DNA of 64,000 nucleotides, from contig NZ_CP009506.1 in NCBI RefSeq assembly GCF_000970085.1, positions 868,001 to 932,000 of the forward strand, given 5' to 3'. Shown here piece after piece: positions 44,652-53,905 of the stretch. The position numbers were made by a program, and so were the translations under genes. The notes under the pieces were generated by a model, which saw only the letters and a list, made by a program, of their open reading frames with translations, was not told where the DNA came from and made no database searches. Origin of the DNA: Methanosarcina siciliae T4/M. GTDB taxonomy: Archaea > Halobacteriota > Methanosarcinia > Methanosarcinales > Methanosarcinaceae. How positions within the stretch are numbered: position 1 is the stretch's first letter; each line of letters starts with the position of its first letter.

Positions 44652-47576
44652 TCAAGCCTCTATTCGATTCATGCTCCGGGTATCAGGCTTCTTTTTCGGG
44701 AGCCTTACATGCATGGTTGTGCCCGAACCTTCTTCGCTTTCTGCCCAGATTTCTCCTTCGTGGGCGTTGACAATGTTCTTACAGATATAAAACCCGGACT
44801 CCAGGCCCTGATATCTTCGGGTGAGGGAATCGTCCACCTGGTAGATCCTGTGGAAGAGGTGGGGGATAAGCCTCTTCTGGATGCCTGTTCCGCTGTCCTT
44901 TACCGTTATGTGGATGTTTTCTTCTTCCTCTTTAGCTTTTACTTCCACGGTTCCGCCGTGGGGAGTGAACCTGATAGCGTGGCCCATCAGGGTTGTGAAC
45001 AGGTCTGTCAGCTTTCGCTTGTCTCCGCGGATGGGTGGCAGGCTTGCAGAAAGTTCCTTTTCGACCTTCAGTTCTTTTTCATCAATCAGGAGGACCAGAT
45101 TGAGGTAGACATCCGAGAGTACCTTTTTGATCTCTACATCGCCAAAGGAATACTCGATCTTTCCTGCCTGTTCCAGGCTCAGGTAGAGCAGGGAGTCCAC
45201 CATCTGCTTCAGCCTCTCCGAACTATTGATCACGGCATCGATGGCTTTCTGCTGCTGGTCTTCTATAGTCTCCAGGGTATCAAAGTCCATAAGGTCGCCA
45301 TAATCTACTTTTATCTGGGGCAGGCTTTCAACCATAAATTCCGCTTTTATCCTGTTCAGGGACCTAAGTTCGTCGTTGGCTTTCGAGAGGTCTTCCGAAT
45401 AGGCTTTAAGGGCGTCCTCAAGCTGCTTTCTCTGGATAAGCTGCCACATGCCCTGCATAAGCAGAGTGAGCTGGCGGAGGTCTGACTCATCGTAGGGCTC
45501 GTTCTTGTTTCCAACCCCCGAAACGGCAACAATCCTTTCCCCGTCAAATACTGGCACGTTCATATGGCGGGTGAGGTGCACATGGTCTTTTGGGTATCCT
45601 TTTTTCAGGGAACTCGGGGCTGTGTAGTCATTTGTGATTATGGGTTTGCGCTGCCGGATGGCTTCTCCCCAGAGCCCGGTGGTCTTTACGGGATAAATAA
45701 AACGCTTGTCTTCAATTGCACATTCTTCCATGGCACTTTTTGACCAGGAGTGCATTATAAGGGAGGTTTCGTAAGCGTCCATGAAAGCCAGGTACCCTAG
45801 TTTGCTGCTCGTAAGCCTGACCGCCTCTTCCCGGGCAAAGTCCGTGATCTCTTTTAAAGAGGCTCCTGTCATCCGGTTGAGTTTTACCAGGGCTTCGAGC
45901 CGGGCCTCGTTTAGTCTCTGGGCGGCTTCTGCTTTTTTACGCTCTGTGATATCCCTGGCAACCGAGAGGATAGTTTTCTTGCCTTCATAATCAATGATCC
46001 TGGCACTTACTTCGAGGGGGACAACAGTGCCGTCTTTGCAGACAGCTCCGGCTTCATAGACCCTGGACCCTTCGCTCTGGATTTTCTTAAGGTTCTCCCG
46101 GACCGAAGCCCAGTACTCGGCAGGGATAATCTCTTCGGCTCCCATTTTCAGGATTTCTTCCTTCTCGTATCCGAGCCGGCTTACCACTGCCTGGTTTACA
46201 TCCATGTAACTTTCTCCTTCGGGCTCACGGATGTACAGGTGGTCATTGATGTTATTGAAAATCGTCCTGAACTTGTGTTCGGACTCACGGAGGGTCTCTT
46301 CTGCCAGCTTATGTTCGACTGCAATGGCTGCCAGCTGGGCGTTTGTTTTCATAAAGTCCAGGTCTTCTTTTTCAGGTCTGTGTACTTCCCCATAGTACAT
46401 TGAAAAGACCCCAAGGACTTCTCCGGATGATGAAATAAGGGGTTCTGACCAGCAGGCTTTAAACCCTGCTTCAGCCGCAAGATCTCTGTATTCAGTCCAG
46501 TAAGGATGTTCAATCACGTTATCTGTGGTAACCCTTTTTTTCATGTAGGCCGCGGTTCCAAAGGACGCCGCCCCAAAACCGATCTCAATCCCGTCGGTCT
46601 TCCGGATGTAATAAGCAGGAAGCCCGGGGGCAACGCAGTAAAAGAGATGCTTTTTCTCCCGGTCGAGAAGCATTATCGAGCATTTTGAACCTGGACGGAT
46701 CTTTTCCACGTTCTGAACGAGGAGCAGGAGAATTTCGTCTAAGGGGGCTCCCGAAGCCAGTTTTCCCAGCACCCTGTTTTGCCCTTTGATCATCTCTTCG
46801 GCAAGCTTGCGTTCGGTGATGTCCAGGACTATCCCCTGGTAATGGATTATTTCTCCTTTTTCGTTCCTTTTGATGAGGCTCCTGTCGTCTATATACCTTA
46901 TTTTTCCCGACTTTGTCAGGACCCGGTACTCCTAGGTGCATTCTTCATACCCTTCTCTGGAAAACCTTGCTACTTCGGAGCGGATTCTTTTACGGTCTTC
47001 AGGGTGTATCAGGTCTTCAAACTTTATTTTTCCGGAAGTGAAATCTTCAGGGGTGTATTCCAGTTTTGTGATATTTTCCGAGACAAATTCAACGGGCCAG
47101 CCTTCTTCCGGCTTGCACAGAAACACAAATACGGGGCTGCTTTTTATGATGTTTTTGAGTTCGTTCTTCTTTTTCAGCGCCTTTCGTACAGATTCTTCGG
47201 CTTTTTTTCTCTGGGTTGCATCGCAGAGGGTGCCCTGGTAGTGGCTCACGTTTCCGTCTTCATCTCTCCGGATCAGGTTTACCTCAACCCAGCGTACCTC
47301 CCCTGAAACTGTCAGTATCCTGTACTCCTGGGTCAGCTCTGCACATCCCTTTTCCGAACATCTGGTAATTTCCTCTTTTACCTTTTCCCGGTCTTCAGGG
47401 TGAACGATATCAAGGTACCGTACACCTCTTAATGTGAAGTCTTCAATTTCATAGCCGAAATTCCTGATGTTTTCAGTGATGAGTTCGACAGGCCAGTTTT
47501 CAGTTGCCCTGCATAAAAAAATAACTACAGGACTGCTGTTTATGAGTGATTCAAGATTTATATCGAACTTTTTCAT
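44652..47576 (-). CDS. PAS-PAS-GAF-PAS-GAF sensor kinase with an in-frame TAG (codon 215), MsmS/RdmS-like
   Basis: 974 aa if TAG at 46932-46934 is read through. Without it the product stops at 214 aa inside PAS 2. The frame resumes directly: EECT, TAG, EYRVLTKSGKIRYIDDRS, where PAS 1 has ELTQEYRILTVSGEV, so TAG stands for Gln (CAG to TAG). Domains: PAS 1 about 1-135; PAS 2 140-265; GAF 1 270-425; PAS 3 430-550; GAF 2 560-715; kinase about 730-965 with an ATPase region (DSGTGIQKRLIPHLF). The canonical phospho-acceptor His is not visible: FMVESLPQIKVDYGDL occupies that helix. GAF 2 has Cys in SAMEECAIEDKRF, a candidate covalent heme ligand as in the MsmS/RdmS heme sensors. It likely signals redox state or a methylsulfide-related cue to the adjacent Msr regulator. 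Internal restart at ATG 46793 is possible. Confidence 0.85.
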
Positions 47577-48247
47577 CGATTCATTTCCCGAATTTTATTT
47601 TTATTTACCTGATTCATGAATAACCGTTTTGAGCTACTGTTAATGTTGGATGCAGAGAACAAACTTTTACGTAATCAACTCTTTCAAGCTACTATAATAT
47701 GGAAGGTAAAGGAGTAAGCTTCTACGAAATAACTGGTTCTGAACTACTGTAAATGTTGATAGCCGGGGGCATACTTGCAAAAATACTTAAAAGTAATTTT
47801 CCCTTCCATAACCGAAAGCCTCGAATTTTCAGTTAAGGGGGTTCAGGATCTACCTGAGTTTAATAAAGCTTCATTCTTCTTAAATAAAATGGAAGTACTG
47901 GCTTATTTATTTTTTTATTTTTTTTATTTTTTTTATTTTTTTTATTTTTTTTATTTTTTTTATTTTTTATTCTTCTACTATTTTATTTGCATTTCTCTCA
48001 TATTTTTGACTTTCCTCCATTTTCTGTACGCTCTGCAAAATTTTCCCGGGAACGGACATTTTCAGTTTCTATAAGAGTCGTTTATGGAAAGAGGTATTTT
48101 TTATATACCTCTTTTTTATACACAAATTGTATGTAATATCCTTAGCAATCCTATGTTTTTCTGTTATTTGTCCTCAGTCCTATATACTATACTTAGACAT
48201 CGAACTCATAGGTTATTTCTTCTTTTGATCCGCTACTTTTAGGATAC
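47577..48247. other. Divergent intergenic region with an A-T8 tandem repeat
   Basis: 670 nt without a gene. At 47909-47970 an A followed by about eight T repeats roughly seven times (9-nt unit), likely slippage-prone. Promoters of the sensor kinase (leftward) and the PhoU-like gene (rightward) are in this region. Confidence 0.6.
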
Positions 48248-48257
48248 CTTTATATAT
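48248..48257 (+). promoter_or_regulatory. Probable box A of the AbrB/PhoU gene
   Basis: CTTTATATAT lies about 57-66 nt before the proposed AUU start at 48314, leaving a short leader of roughly 30 nt that contains the AGGGGG ribosome site (48301-48306). Confidence 0.5.
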
Positions 48258-48313
48258 CAATATCGTCTATATAGATTCTATAATATTCATTAGTATCTTC
48301 AGGGGGCTTATTT

Positions 48314-49318
48314 ATTACCAAGGATAAAAGAAAAGTCCAGTTTACCGGAAATTCTACCTACATTGTGTCTCTTCCTATTAAATGGGTCCGAGATATAGGG
48401 CTCGAGGCCGGAGATACGCTGACCCTAACACCCATGCCGAACAAAACCCTGCTGGTTTCCTCCAGTGCGGTTTCGAAAGAACATTCTGCCCTTAAGGCAA
48501 CTATAGATTACCTTCACTCCGATAGTGCGGAAAATAACCTGAGAATCCTTATTTCTCATTATCTGGTTGGGTATGACGTAATCAGGCTGACCACCAAAAA
48601 AGGTTTCAGCGCCTATGACCGTAAATTCATAAAGGACTCTGTGCGCCAGAAACTCATAGGGCTCGAGCTCGTGGAAGAATCCAGAAATGAACTCGTCTTC
48701 CAGTGTCTTCTGAACTATAACGACCTCCCTCTCAACCGTGTAATCAAGAACATGTACGGGCTTGTCCTTTCAATGCTTGAGGACTCCATGACCGCCCTTC
48801 GGGACCGCAATGTGGAGATCGCAGAGGACGTCATCCAGAGGGACGATGATGTTGATCGGTTCTACCTCCTTGCTGTCCGCCAGCTCAAAGCTTCAATTGA
48901 AGACATTGAGCTTTCAGAAAAAATCGGAATCAGACACCCACGGGAGTGTCTTGGCTACAGGCTTATTACCAAGAGTATCGAGCGTGTAGGAGACCACGCA
49001 GTAAGGATTGCCAGGAACGTCCTTAAAATGGAGTCCGGAATCAGTAATGATGACCCGATTTTCAAAATGGCTGATCTCTCCACGAAAGTGTTTGAAAGTT
49101 CCATAGATTCCATGCAGCAGGAAGATCTCCAGGCTATAAACCAGATCGTTGTTGAAGCCAAGAAAGTTTCACAGTTTGGAGTTTCCCTGGAACAAAGAAG
49201 CGGCGAAGGTTCAGGTAGCATCGAACTCAGCATGGTCCTTGAGAGCCTGAGAAGAGTAGCCGAATACAGTGCCGATATTGCAGAAGTCTCAATTAATATG
49301 AACATAAAGCAGCTCTAA
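48314..49318 (+). CDS. AbrB/SpoVT-PhoU domain regulator, apparently starting at AUU
   Basis: 334 aa from ATT 48314 (read M-TKDKRKVQFTGNSTYIV). Residues 1-45 form the AbrB-type DNA-binding fold (KVQFTGNSTYIVSLPIKWV...AGDTLTL), and two PhoU helical repeats follow (RNVEIAEDVIQRDDDVDRFY; IERVGDHAVRIARNV). Proteins of this architecture in methanogens are phosphate-linked regulators. No ATG, GTG or TTG lies between the upstream in-frame stop near 48285 and GTG 48365, and starting at 48365 would delete the AbrB strand that begins KVQFTG. AGGGGG at 48301-48306 is 7 nt from ATT. It is followed immediately by the 3'-end element. Confidence 0.85.
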   Translation: MTKDKRKVQFTGNSTYIVSLPIKWVRDIGLEAGDTLTLTPMPNKTLLVSSSAVSKEHSALKATIDYLHSDSAENNLRILISHYLVGYDVIRLTTKKGFSAYDRKFIKDSVRQKLIGLELVEESRNELVFQCLLNYNDLPLNRVIKNMYGLVLSMLEDSMTALRDRNVEIAEDVIQRDDDVDRFYLLAVRQLKASIEDIELSEKIGIRHPRECLGYRLITKSIERVGDHAVRIARNVLKMESGISNDDPIFKMADLSTKVFESSIDSMQQEDLQAINQIVVEAKKVSQFGVSLEQRSGEGSGSIELSMVLESLRRVAEYSADIAEVSINMNIKQL

Positions 49319-49381
49319 CTCCCGAGTTGCGATTCGGGAGCCCGCGGTCTGTTTCGCTCGCTTCGCTTCGCTCAAGCAGAC
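49319..49381. repeat. Two-hairpin 3'-end element, copy 3
   Basis: It begins at the base after the PhoU-like stop codon. Hairpin 2: CTCCCGA (49319-49325) with TCGGGAG (49334-49340), perfect 7 bp. Hairpin 1: GTCTG (49347-49351) with CAGAC (49377-49381), enclosing GCTCGCTTCGCTTCGCTCAAG. Compared with copies 1 and 2 the stem changes from GTCCT/AGGAC to GTCTG/CAGAC, keeping pairing. Confidence 0.75.
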
Positions 49382-49440
49382 TACTTTATTGTAGGGTCAG
49401 GTGCTTCGCTCAAGCAGACTACTTTATTGTAGGGTCAGGT
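49365..49440. repeat. 38-nt tandem duplication
   Basis: The 38 nt starting GCTTCGCTCAAGCAGACTAC (49365-49402) are repeated exactly at 49403-49440, and a partial third copy (GCTTCGATCAAGAGGATT) follows. It is made from the tail of the 3'-end element. Confidence 0.85.
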
Positions 49441-49631
49441 GCTTCGATCAAGAGGATTAGATCAAATGAAGGGTCTACAGACAGGCTGGCCGAGTCGCTA
49501 AATACGGTGGATTTGCCTCATTTTCCGGGGCCAATGGAAATATTTCCCGGGTTAAGGGGAAATTTTCCCTATTATTTTTCTCCAATTTTTCCCTATTTTT
49601 CCTGATCATTTTTTCCTAATATTCACTTTTT

Positions 49632-50378
49632 TCACACAACTGCCTTCCGGAACTGATATGTTCCGAGAAGTACCATAATTCCGGCTCCTACGGTAAGGCC
49701 TATGAGCCCGTGAACGGGTATTCCTCCTTCAAACAGCATTCTTGTGCTGTCTATGGCATAGCTGACAGGATTTAGTTTTGCCAGTGTCCTTAGCCAGGTG
49801 GGCATGACGTCGTAGGGCATGAGGGCGCTGCTTGTGAAAAAGAGCGGCATGCTGATCATGCTGTTCACGGCTGCATAGCTGTCGTGGTCGCTTAAGTGCA
49901 GGCCTATCATGGTCGAGAGGGCAGAGAAAAAGACTGAAAACAGGAACAGGGTAAGGTATATCAGGACTATGTTTATCGGGTTTGATATTCTTACTCCGAG
50001 GACGGTGGCTATCAGGAGGATTACGGTTGCCTGCAGCAGACCCCTTATGCTAATAAAGAGGATTTTTCCGTACAGCATGCTTTCCCGGGGGGAGGGCATG
50101 GCGAGAAATTTATTCAAAAAACCCAGGATTTTATCAAAAATCATGAGTGATCCGCCCTGCAGGGAGGAAAAGAGGATTGTCATGACAAGGATGCCGGGGG
50201 TGATAAACTCAAGATAATTATCGGTAAACTTTGTGGGGAGGGCAAGCCCGACAAATACGAGCCAGGCGGCAGGCATTACAAGGGAGGAAACAACGGTTAC
50301 CCGGCCCCGGAGCCATTTTACGAGGTCCCTTTCGAAATAGTAGAATACGGCTTTTAAGTAGAATCCTGTTTTTTTCAT
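49632..50378 (-). CDS. ABC-2 type exporter permease at the end of the chelatase/ECF cluster
   Basis: 248 aa, six predicted spans. It has an N-terminal cytoplasmic segment (YYFERDLVKWLRGRVTVVSS), the PSPRESMLYGKILFI re-entrant region, and the ABC-2 signature MPLFFTSSALMPYDVMPTWL followed by NPVSYAIDSTRML. The start codon overlaps the ATPase stop (TAATG), so the pair is translationally coupled. It is the last gene of a nine-gene minus-strand cluster. The substrate is unknown. Confidence 0.9.
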   Translation of the reverse strand: MKKTGFYLKAVFYYFERDLVKWLRGRVTVVSSLVMPAAWLVFVGLALPTKFTDNYLEFITPGILVMTILFSSLQGGSLMIFDKILGFLNKFLAMPSPRESMLYGKILFISIRGLLQATVILLIATVLGVRISNPINIVLIYLTLFLFSVFFSALSTMIGLHLSDHDSYAAVNSMISMPLFFTSSALMPYDVMPTWLRTLAKLNPVSYAIDSTRMLFEGGIPVHGLIGLTVGAGIMVLLGTYQFRKAVV

Positions 50379-51145
50379 TATCTCCGCCTCAGAAGGTTTC
50401 TGAACTGGGTTGAATTAAACCCTGCCTGCTCTTCAGGGGTCTTGACTTTCTCGAGGAAGACGTCATTGAGAGAGGCATTTTCTCCTATGGAACTTATCAG
50501 GTTTTCAGGGGAACCGACAGCTGCTATTTGGCCCTTATCAATAATGGCAACTCTGTTGCAGTACTTTTCTGCCTCTTCAAGGTAGTGTGTGGTCATGAAA
50601 ATGGTCATCCCTTCGGCTTTCAGCATCCTGATATGTTCCCATATTTTCTTTCTGCCGTTGACGTCCAGGCCGAGAGTGGGTTCGTCAAGGAAAAGGACTT
50701 CAGGCTCGTGCACAAGCGCCTGGGCAAGTTCAAGTCGCCTTCTCATCCCTCCCGAGTATGTTTTGACAAGGTCGCCTGCCCTTCCCGAGAGGGCCATCAT
50801 CTCAAGAACCTCGTCTACCTTTGAGTTTCGGTTCGGAATCCCGTAGAGTTTTGCATAAAGCAGTACATTTTCCCTGCCTGTGAGTTTTCGGTCCACTGCC
50901 ATGTCCTGGGGGACATAGCTTATCTTTGACCTCACTTTTTTTGATTCTCTTACAATATCATGCCCGCAGACCTTTGCAGTGCCGCCGCTGGGTTTTAGCA
51001 GGGTTGTAAGCATCATGACCGTCGTACTTTTACCTGCCCCGTTGGGCCCCAGGAGGCCGAAAATCTCATTTCCGACGTCAAGGTCGAGCTTATCAACAGC
51101 AATCAGGTTTCCGAAAGATTTTGATAATTCTCTTATCTCTATCAC
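50378..51145 (-). CDS. ABC-2 type exporter ATPase
   Basis: 255 aa from a GTG start (51145) overlapping the preceding stop as GTGA. Walker A is GPNGAGKST, signature YSGGMRRRLELAQAL, Walker B VLFLDEPTLGLD, switch His in TTHYLEEAE. It is shorter than the 330-aa paralogue at 12 kb and lacks much of the C-terminal regulatory domain. It forms an exporter with the downstream permease. The overlap with the EcfT gene shows that export and ECF uptake are co-transcribed. Confidence 0.92.
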   Translation of the reverse strand: MIEIRELSKSFGNLIAVDKLDLDVGNEIFGLLGPNGAGKSTTVMMLTTLLKPSGGTAKVCGHDIVRESKKVRSKISYVPQDMAVDRKLTGRENVLLYAKLYGIPNRNSKVDEVLEMMALSGRAGDLVKTYSGGMRRRLELAQALVHEPEVLFLDEPTLGLDVNGRKKIWEHIRMLKAEGMTIFMTTHYLEEAEKYCNRVAIIDKGQIAAVGSPENLISSIGENASLNDVFLEKVKTPEEQAGFNSTQFRNLLRRR

Positions 51146-52035
51146 AGGTATCCCCTTGCAAGCGCATAAACAGGTCTTAAATCTGCACTATAGTAAATTC
51201 CGCCTGTATACATATTGTAAAGCAGCTTTATGAGCACAATACTTATTGCAGCAAAAATACAGACCGCAACCAATGCCTTATCCAATTCCGAAAACTTCAG
51301 TTTTTTGAGGTAGGTCCTTTCCGGGTTTGCCCGAAAAGCCCGGCTCTGGATCGAAACTGCAAGGGTGCCTGTTCTCCTTACGCAGTTTGAGAGCGTCGGG
51401 GTCAAAATATTAAGGGACGTTTTTACGATCCCTGACCCGAATCTTTTAGGGTTGAAACCCCTGAGCCTCTGGACCGTAACTACGGTTAGGACTTCGGTGA
51501 TTATTATCGGCAGGAAGCGGACTGCCGTAACCACCATAAAAGCTGCACTGTAAGGGACTTTTAGCCCCACAAGCCCGTTTAGCATATCCCTTGAGTCCGT
51601 GGTCCAGCACATAAGAAGCCCGAGGGACAGGATTGAAGCCGATCTCAAGCCCTGAATTGCGCCGTGGTGAAGCCCTTCCGCATATACGAAAAGCCCTCCG
51701 TTTGTCAGCCAGCCCAGGACCGGGACATCAGGGCTGACTATGGTAAAAATCACGGTCCTTGGAAGCTGGGAATAAAAAAGGGCCTGAGAGTAGATAGTCC
51801 CCCAGATCAAAAGCGTGAGTAATATTGCAAGGGTTTTGAGTTTTATTGCCGGCATCCTTGCAAGCGCAAATCCGGAAAGTATGATCAGAAACAGCAGAAG
51901 CATGGTTTCTGGATTGTCAAGGGTTACCGCTACAAAAACCGTGGAGATCAGGATCAGGATCTTTGCCCGCGGGTCCATCCTGTGAATTATTGTGTCCTTA
52001 ATTGTCGGTTCTGCAATTGATCTGGCACCTATCAT
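51142..52035 (-). CDS. EcfT (CbiQ-family) transmembrane protein of an ECF transporter
   Basis: 297 aa with several membrane spans. The coupling-helix motifs typical of EcfT are visible: QRLRGFNPKRFGSG (first Ala/Arg-Gly-like motif region, near 190) and IQSRAFRANPERTY (second, near 240). It starts MIGARSIAEPTIKDTIIHRMDPRAKI, as usual for this family, at an ATG with GGAGTGATAAT upstream. It couples the fused ATPase to the S-component encoded two genes upstream. Confidence 0.9.
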   Translation of the reverse strand: MIGARSIAEPTIKDTIIHRMDPRAKILILISTVFVAVTLDNPETMLLLFLIILSGFALARMPAIKLKTLAILLTLLIWGTIYSQALFYSQLPRTVIFTIVSPDVPVLGWLTNGGLFVYAEGLHHGAIQGLRSASILSLGLLMCWTTDSRDMLNGLVGLKVPYSAAFMVVTAVRFLPIIITEVLTVVTVQRLRGFNPKRFGSGIVKTSLNILTPTLSNCVRRTGTLAVSIQSRAFRANPERTYLKKLKFSELDKALVAVCIFAAISIVLIKLLYNMYTGGIYYSADLRPVYALARGYL

Positions 52036-52060
52036 ATTATCACTCCAGGATCTCTACAGG

Positions 52061-53872
52061 TCAGCATTTTATCCCTTCGGAATTCATTCCTTCAGAATTC
52101 ACTCCTTCATAATTTTCCAATTCATCTTTTCTAACTTCATATTTTTTCACTTCAGAACTTCTCCGGGTCAGCACTTCAACAAGTTCCGTGACCGAAAAAG
52201 CATCCACTCCAAGACAATTCGCAATCTCGACACCCGGGGGCTGGGTAAGGGAAGCTTGCTTCAGGATTTCGATGTTCTTTATGACCTCTCTCCCTTTTCC
52301 ATCGGCTATAATCCGGCCCTCATCCATCACAAGGATTCTTGTGGCATAGAGCATTGCAATCTCGATGTCATGGGTACAGAAAACCAGTGTGGAGCAGTTG
52401 TCTTTGAAATAATTCATCATATGTTCAATATTTACCCTGTCCTGCCCGGTTGTGGGTTCGTCAAGGAGAATAATCTCGGGATTTATGGAAAGCACCGAAG
52501 CAACGGCTGTCCTGAGCCTCTGCCCCCGGCTCAGGGATTGGGGGAGGTCCTGCTTGAGGTCCAGAATCGACATGGCTTCAAGCGAAGTCCTTGTCCTTTC
52601 CTCGATATCCTTATACTTTAACTGGACCGGCCCGAAACTGGCCTCTTCCTCAACCGAATCACAGAAGAGCATGAGATCAGGGTTCTGGAAGACGAATCCG
52701 ACCCTCCCGGCAAAAGAATATGAGTTTCTTGGCCGGGTGTCTTCCCCGAAGACCTTTACACCCCCTTTGTACGGTTTAAGCATGGCTGCAAGGTTCAGAA
52801 GCAGGGTCGATTTACCCGAGCCGTTTGTTCCCATGATTGCAACTCTTTCCCCTTTCCGGATTTCCAGATTTATACCCTTAAGCACCATCCTGTTTTTTTC
52901 ATATCCTGACCACAGGTCCCGGATAGATATTATAGAATCGTTATTTCCGGTTGTGCCGACTATAGACCCATTATTTCCGGCAGAACCGGTTTGCATTCCA
53001 GTTTCTTCTTCCGGGTTTGAAAAGGTCCGGGGAGTTTTTGCTTTTTCTTTACAATTTCCGGCGCCCAGCACGGCAAGAGCCTCCCCCGTACTGAGGGGAC
53101 TGGCCTTTATCCCCAGGGTGTGGCAGAGTTCAACAGGTTCGGGAACCCTCAGCCCCAGCCTGTGAAATACCTCAAGATAATCAAAAGCTTTTGAGGCGGG
53201 CTGGTCAAGGATTATTTTTCCCCCGTCCATTATGACAATCCTGTCTGCAAAGGGCGTAAGTTCGTGTATTCTGTGCTCAACCAGCAGGATGGTTATCTTC
53301 AGTTTTCTGTTAAGTTCTCTCACGGTATTCAGGACTTCCCGGGTGCCCAGAGGGTCCATCTGGCTTACGGGCTCGTCCATGGCAAGGATTTCAGGCATCA
53401 TCGCAAGCATGCTTGCAATGCAGATCCTCTGCTTCTGCCCTCCGGAAAGGGCATTCGTGGAAGCCAGCCGGTGTCCTGCCATCCCGACCATCCGAAGGGC
53501 TTCTTCTACCTTCTTATCGATCTCTTCTCTTTTCAGGCAGAGGTTTTCGGGCCCGAAGGCTACCTCGTCCTCAACGCTTGTGGAAAAGATCTGGTCATCG
53601 GGGTTCTGAAAAACAAGGCCTACAGCTCTTGAAAGTTCCATCTGGTTTGAGTTCCGGGTCTCGATCCCGTTTACCCGGATGCTGCCTGAGAATATCCCAC
53701 CGGATTCATGGGGAATTATGCCGTTAAGGGTTTTTAGTAATGTGCTTTTCCCGCAGCCCGTAGGGCCTGTCAGGAGGACGAATTCCCCTTCCTTTATTTT
53801 CAGGTTTACCCCTTTTAACGTCGGTTCCGTCCTCCCGGGATAAGTGTACCACAGGTCTTTGATCTCTATCAT
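52061..53872 (-). CDS. Fused double ECF ATPase (EcfA-EcfA')
   Basis: 603 aa from ATG 53872 (MIEIKDLWYTYPG), with GGAAGGTAGG just upstream. Domain 1 has Walker A GPTGCGKST, signature LSGGQKQRI and Walker B ILAMDEPVSQMD; note Gln after the D-loop Ser where many have Ala-Leu. Domain 2 (from about residue 310) has Walker A GTNGSGKST, signature LSRGQRLRTA and Walker B IILLDEPTTGQD. A Gly/Asn-rich linker (NNGSIVGTTGNNDSI) joins them. The C-terminal 30 residues are repetitive (ENYEGVNSEGMNSEG). The fused-ATPase plus separate T and S layout is like YkoEDC systems. Confidence 0.92.
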   Translation of the reverse strand: MIEIKDLWYTYPGRTEPTLKGVNLKIKEGEFVLLTGPTGCGKSTLLKTLNGIIPHESGGIFSGSIRVNGIETRNSNQMELSRAVGLVFQNPDDQIFSTSVEDEVAFGPENLCLKREEIDKKVEEALRMVGMAGHRLASTNALSGGQKQRICIASMLAMMPEILAMDEPVSQMDPLGTREVLNTVRELNRKLKITILLVEHRIHELTPFADRIVIMDGGKIILDQPASKAFDYLEVFHRLGLRVPEPVELCHTLGIKASPLSTGEALAVLGAGNCKEKAKTPRTFSNPEEETGMQTGSAGNNGSIVGTTGNNDSIISIRDLWSGYEKNRMVLKGINLEIRKGERVAIMGTNGSGKSTLLLNLAAMLKPYKGGVKVFGEDTRPRNSYSFAGRVGFVFQNPDLMLFCDSVEEEASFGPVQLKYKDIEERTRTSLEAMSILDLKQDLPQSLSRGQRLRTAVASVLSINPEIILLDEPTTGQDRVNIEHMMNYFKDNCSTLVFCTHDIEIAMLYATRILVMDEGRIIADGKGREVIKNIEILKQASLTQPPGVEIANCLGVDAFSVTELVEVLTRRSSEVKKYEVRKDELENYEGVNSEGMNSEGIKC

Positions 53873-53905
53873 CGTCCTACCTTCCTTCTTTCGCAAAGTA
53901 CCACT

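Noticed and set aside
47775..48074. Plus-strand frame of 99 codons rich in Phe/Tyr
   Set aside because: Generated by the A-T8 tandem repeat; not a credible protein.
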